A stretch of DNA of 9,235 nt from the NCBI GenBank assembly GCA_046047495.1, contig JBJOHV010000098.1, positions 1 through 9,235 on the forward strand. Direction: 5' to 3'. Numbering within the stretch: the stretch's first letter is position 1; each line of letters opens with the position of its first letter. A program made the position numbers and the translations under genes. This DNA is from NORP240 sp046047495. Its GTDB lineage: Bacteria > Pseudomonadota > Gammaproteobacteria > Pseudomonadales > Pseudohongiellaceae. The notes below the pieces were generated by a model. It was given only the letters and a program-made list of their open reading frames with translations, made no database searches and had not been told where the DNA came from. Shown in pieces: positions 6,927 to 9,235 of the stretch.

Positions 6927-7495
6927 TGAAAGACAGACAAGCGTTGATAAAGCAGCTGATCAAAGATCTTGATTCACAGACCACCGGTGCCATCCGGTTT
7001 CTCGCGGGCCATACCTCCCGGCGCTCCTTCATCGGGCGGCTCGGCGTATTCATGGCCGGCATGGGCGCCCTGCCGGTACTGCCCATGCAGCGGGCCTCGG
7101 CCCAGCAGGCCTCGCCGCCGGTCAACGGGGTGGCGGACCTGCAGGAGATGGGGGATGACACCAGTTGTGACTACTGGCGCTATTGTGCCTACAGCGGATC
7201 CCTGTGCACCTGCTGCGGCGGCACCCTGACCCAATGCCCGCCGGGCTCCCAGACCGCCACCGTTGCCTGGGTGGGATCCTGTCACAATCCCACGGACGGC
7301 CGCAATTACCTCATCTCCTATAACGATTGCTGTGGCAAGAGCTCCTGTGGCGAATGCGGCTGTCACCGCTCCGAAGGCGACCGCCCGGTGTACCTGACAT
7401 CCAAGTCCAACAGCGTGTTGTGGTGCTTCGGCGCCAACAGCCATGCCTATCACTGCACCCTGGCACTGGTGCTGGGGCCGGCCGAAGCGCCCTGA
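6926..7495 (+). CDS. mauA: TTQ-dependent amine dehydrogenase, light (beta) chain, aromatic-amine-dehydrogenase-like
   Basis: This is the 189-residue catalytic subunit precursor. It has a long n-region and a Tat signal (SRRSFIG, R32-R33) with cleavage near ASA|QQ (59/60). The mature part begins its cysteine-rich core at CDYWRYC. W115 (VAWVGSC) and W166 (VLWCFG) are 51 residues apart, exactly as TTQ-forming Trp57 and Trp108 of Paracoccus methylamine dehydrogenase. D134 in YNDCCG matches catalytic Asp76. Fourteen cysteines (81, 87, 94, 96, 97, 104, 119, 135, 136, 141, 144, 146, 167, 177) fit seven disulfides, two cysteines more than the methylamine enzyme and like aromatic amine dehydrogenase. 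The position of Asp32 is S90. The start is ATG 6926, or GTG 6923 with GGAG (6912-6915) seven bases before it. The protein is oxidatively modified by MauG and passes electrons to a cytochrome or cupredoxin. The substrate is not determined. Confidence 0.95.
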   Translation: MKDRQALIKQLIKDLDSQTTGAIRFLAGHTSRRSFIGRLGVFMAGMGALPVLPMQRASAQQASPPVNGVADLQEMGDDTSCDYWRYCAYSGSLCTCCGGTLTQCPPGSQTATVAWVGSCHNPTDGRNYLISYNDCCGKSSCGECGCHRSEGDRPVYLTSKSNSVLWCFGANSHAYHCTLALVLGPAEAP

Positions 7496-7496
7496 C

Positions 7497-7940
7497 ATGG
7501 GGTCCGTGACCGCGCGCCTGGGCCGCCGTGCGTCCCTGGCCGGCCTGCTGTCTATCGGCATGACTGCCGCCATGACCGCCGCCGCCGATGCCCGCATCGA
7601 TTACCTGCTGCATTGCAGCGGCTGCCATCTGGAGAACGGCCGCAGCAGCCCGCCTGATGTGCCGGACCTGCGCCAGACCCTGGGCTATTTCGCCAGCTTT
7701 CCTGAAGGTCGATCCTATCTGGTGAGGGTGCCAGGGGCCTCCCAGGCGCCCATCGATGACGGCGCATTGGCGGAAGTGATGAACTGGATGCTCAGCAACT
7801 TCGAATTGCAGACAGACAATGGCGAGAGCATTGACGGATTCGACCTGACCCCCTTCACCGCCGCAGAAGTCGCCGCCTACCGTCCCATTCCACTCTACAA
7901 TCCCCAGGCCCTCAGGGTGAGCCTGCTCGCCACCCCATGA
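7497..7940 (+). CDS. Small periplasmic c-type cytochrome, probable electron acceptor
   Basis: This 147-residue protein has a signal-like N-terminus containing RLGRRASLAGL and small residues ending ADA near residue 32. A single heme-attachment motif C40-S-G-C43-H44 follows. Downstream it has SYLVRVPGASQAP, EVMNWMLSNF and PFTAAEVAAYR. I recall these from unassigned small cytochromes of amine and alcohol oxidation clusters. H44 is the proximal heme ligand. No classical GMP-type methionine loop is seen, and the only methionines after the heme motif (in EVMNWML) sit in a predicted helix, so the distal ligand is uncertain. Its place between mauA and mauG, where Paracoccus has amicyanin (mauC), suggests it takes electrons from the TTQ enzyme. 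ATG 7497 follows the mauA stop by one base, and its own stop overlaps the mauG start (ATGA). A longer frame open from 7443 overlaps mauA and is rejected as the start. Confidence 0.85.
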   Translation: MGSVTARLGRRASLAGLLSIGMTAAMTAAADARIDYLLHCSGCHLENGRSSPPDVPDLRQTLGYFASFPEGRSYLVRVPGASQAPIDDGALAEVMNWMLSNFELQTDNGESIDGFDLTPFTAAEVAAYRPIPLYNPQALRVSLLATP

Positions 7941-9109
7941 GCTTGTCGCGGTTCCTGTGTGCTGCCCTTGCCGGTCTCCTCTGGGTCGGCATTCCCGCCG
8001 CGGCGCAGAATCCGGAGCCGGATCGGCAAGCCCTCGAAGCACTGGGTCGCGCCCTGTTCTTCGATACCGCGTTTTCTGCCTCCCGCAACCAGTCCTGCGC
8101 CAGTTGCCACGATCCCGCCGCGGCCTTTACCGATGCCCGCAACCGGCCGAGTCTGGCGCCGGTGTCGGTGGGCAGCAACGGGCGCTCCCTCGGCACCCGC
8201 AACGTGCCGGGCCTGGGGTATGTGGGGCTGATCCCCGCTTTCGGCCGCAATGACGAGGGTGAGTACGAGGGCGGCCTGTTCCTCGATGGCCGCGCCCCGG
8301 ACCTGGCGGCCCAGGCTGCCGTGCCTCTGCTGCATCCCGATGAGATGGCCATGGCCGATGAGGAGGCGGTAAGGGAGCGTCTGCTGGAAAACCCCGACTA
8401 CGTGCAGGCCTTCGACAGCCTGTTCGGTGCCGGTGCCTTGCGGGACGGCGCGCGGGCAGTCGGACATTTCAGTGAGGCCATCGCGGCCTTCGAGCGCAGT
8501 GAGTATATCGCCCCCTTCGATTCCCGCTATGACCGCTATCTGCGCGGCGAGTACCAGCCGACGCTGCAGGAACAGGTAGGCATGGCCCTGTTCTTCACCC
8601 CGGGCTTTACCAGTTGCCAGCAATGCCATCAATTGCGCGGTCTGCCCAATGCCGCCGGGGAAACCTTCAGCAATTACCGTTATGAAAACATCGGCGTTCC
8701 GCCCAATCCCCTGCTGGTCAGCAGCGGCGCGGTGCCGGCGGACTGGGTGGATGAGGGGCTGGCGGCAAACCCGCTGATCGCGGATGCGAGCGGCGACCGG
8801 GTAGCGGAGCAGCGGGGCAGATTCAAGGTGCCGGGTCTGCGCAACGTGGCCGTGACGGCACCGTACATGCACAACGGCGTGTTCAGGGAGCTGCGCACGG
8901 TGCTGCAGTTCTACAACAAGTTCAATGCCTTCACCGAGTCAGCCCAGACCAATCCGGAGACCGGTCAGCCCTGGGGACCGTCCGAGATCGATGCCACGGT
9001 GGCCCATGACAAGCTGCGCTCCCTGTTTCTTACCGAACCCCAGATCGATGCGCTGTTGGCCTTTCTGCGCATGCTCACGGACCAGCGTTACGAGCACTTA
9101 TTGAACTAG
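7937..9109 (+). CDS. mauG: MauG-type di-heme enzyme for TTQ biosynthesis
   Basis: This 390-residue precursor has a Sec signal peptide (cleavage near AAA|QN, about 23) and two c-heme motifs, C54-A-S-C57-H58 and C227-Q-Q-C230-H231. It is the di-heme cytochrome c peroxidase/MauG fold. Between the hemes, FLDGRA..L..QA..PL..P.EM aligns without gaps to Paracoccus MauG, with Q126, P130 and E136 matching Gln103, Pro107 and Glu113. The C-terminal part has FKVPGLRNVAVTAPYMHNG and then Y326 in LQFYN, which aligns with axial Tyr294. That tyrosine separates MauG from peroxidases, which have Met there. Known role: peroxide-dependent six-electron oxidation of the light-chain precursor to form TTQ. Trp93 is replaced by L116 and Trp199 by T225. 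The start overlaps the cytochrome stop by four bases without a clear ribosome-binding site, so translation is probably coupled. It ends seven bases from a convergent gene. Confidence 0.92.
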   Translation: MSLSRFLCAALAGLLWVGIPAAAQNPEPDRQALEALGRALFFDTAFSASRNQSCASCHDPAAAFTDARNRPSLAPVSVGSNGRSLGTRNVPGLGYVGLIPAFGRNDEGEYEGGLFLDGRAPDLAAQAAVPLLHPDEMAMADEEAVRERLLENPDYVQAFDSLFGAGALRDGARAVGHFSEAIAAFERSEYIAPFDSRYDRYLRGEYQPTLQEQVGMALFFTPGFTSCQQCHQLRGLPNAAGETFSNYRYENIGVPPNPLLVSSGAVPADWVDEGLAANPLIADASGDRVAEQRGRFKVPGLRNVAVTAPYMHNGVFRELRTVLQFYNKFNAFTESAQTNPETGQPWGPSEIDATVAHDKLRSLFLTEPQIDALLAFLRMLTDQRYEHLLN

Positions 9110-9115
9110 GACGCC

Positions 9116-9235
9116 TCACACCACCGACAACTGGATGTTGAAGCAGGTGCCCAGTTGCTCGTCGGAGGTCACCGACATGTGACCACGGTGGTGCTCGGTG
9201 ATGATGAAATACGGGTAGGACAGGCGGTGCTCCAC
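9116..9235 (-). CDS. Sensor histidine kinase, C-terminal fragment (rest outside window)
   Basis: On the - strand the frame is open from the window edge and ends at TGA (complement of 9116-9118). Only 39 residues are visible. YPYFIITEHHRGHMSV followed by a short acidic turn and LGTCFNIQL matches the end of a HATPase_c domain, where 'iv..HgG.i.v.S..g.GT.f.i.LP' contains the G2 box. It is convergent with mauG, with stops six bases apart. No link to amine metabolism can be drawn from this fragment. Confidence 0.7.
   Translation of the reverse strand: MEHRLSYPYFIITEHHRGHMSVTSDEQLGTCFNIQLSVV

Noticed and set aside
7443..7496. Extending the cytochrome start upstream to 7443
   Set aside because: It would overlap the end of mauA in another frame and put a Trp- and Pro-rich stretch before the signal peptide. 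ATG 7497, just after the mauA stop, is the natural start.
7895..8872. A 325-codon - strand frame opposite mauG, and similar ones at 2371-3495 and 3496-4419
   Set aside because: They mirror the codon bias of the + strand genes, have no recognisable domain or ribosome-binding site, and lie wholly opposite well-supported genes.
7937..9109. Annotating the di-heme protein as a cytochrome c peroxidase
   Set aside because: The axial position has Tyr326 rather than Met, it matches MauG at Q126, P130 and E136, and it lies in a mauBEDA operon. The missing tryptophans are reported separately.
1..9235. tRNA, rRNA, CRISPR arrays, insertion sequences or phage genes
   Set aside because: No cloverleaf-like segments, regularly spaced repeats, transposase or phage-like proteins were seen on either strand.

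Overview
The window is a GC-rich stretch of chromosome-like DNA, probably from a gammaproteobacterium. The evidence for that is a TonB-dependent receptor, a NosR-type membrane protein, REP-like hairpins and codon use, but the genus cannot be read from the sequence. Almost all of it is protein-coding, and every gene except the last fragment lies on the + strand.

Layout. (1) 1-1199: the C-terminal part of a TonB-dependent outer-membrane receptor. (2) 1200-1360: a non-coding gap with two near-identical GGGGTCAGAGC hairpins, an AT palindrome and a short T-run, which looks like a REP/RAYT-type repeat that may also end transcription of the receptor. (3) 1361-4491: two translationally coupled genes, an exported protein of unknown function and a NosR-like flavin/iron-sulfur membrane protein. 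(4) 4492-4624: a short gap with a possible promoter. (5) 4625-9109: a compact operon, mauB-mauE-mauD-mauA-cytochrome c-mauG, whose genes overlap or lie within about 20 bases of each other. (6) 9116-9235: the C-terminal end of a convergent histidine kinase on the - strand.

The core is a tryptophan tryptophylquinone (TTQ) amine dehydrogenase system. MauB is the beta-propeller heavy chain and MauA the cysteine-rich, Tat-exported light chain. Its W115 and W166 match the two tryptophans that form TTQ. MauE and MauD are the membrane/thioredoxin-like pair needed to mature the disulfide-rich light chain, and MauG is the di-heme enzyme that completes TTQ. The small c-type cytochrome is the likely electron acceptor in place of amicyanin. 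The light chain looks closer to aromatic amine dehydrogenase than to methylamine dehydrogenase in its central part, so the substrate is an amine of unknown identity.

The set departs from the textbook mau operon. No mauF, amicyanin (mauC), mauM or mauN is present; a NosR-like protein and an unknown exported protein stand just upstream instead. The light chain has Ser where methylamine dehydrogenase has Asp32, a residue important in TTQ biogenesis. The MauG has Leu where the inter-heme Trp93 should be and Thr where the hopping residue Trp199 should be, while keeping the tyrosine heme ligand. Together these suggest a divergent TTQ enzyme with an altered maturation route, and they are the main reason to look at this window again.
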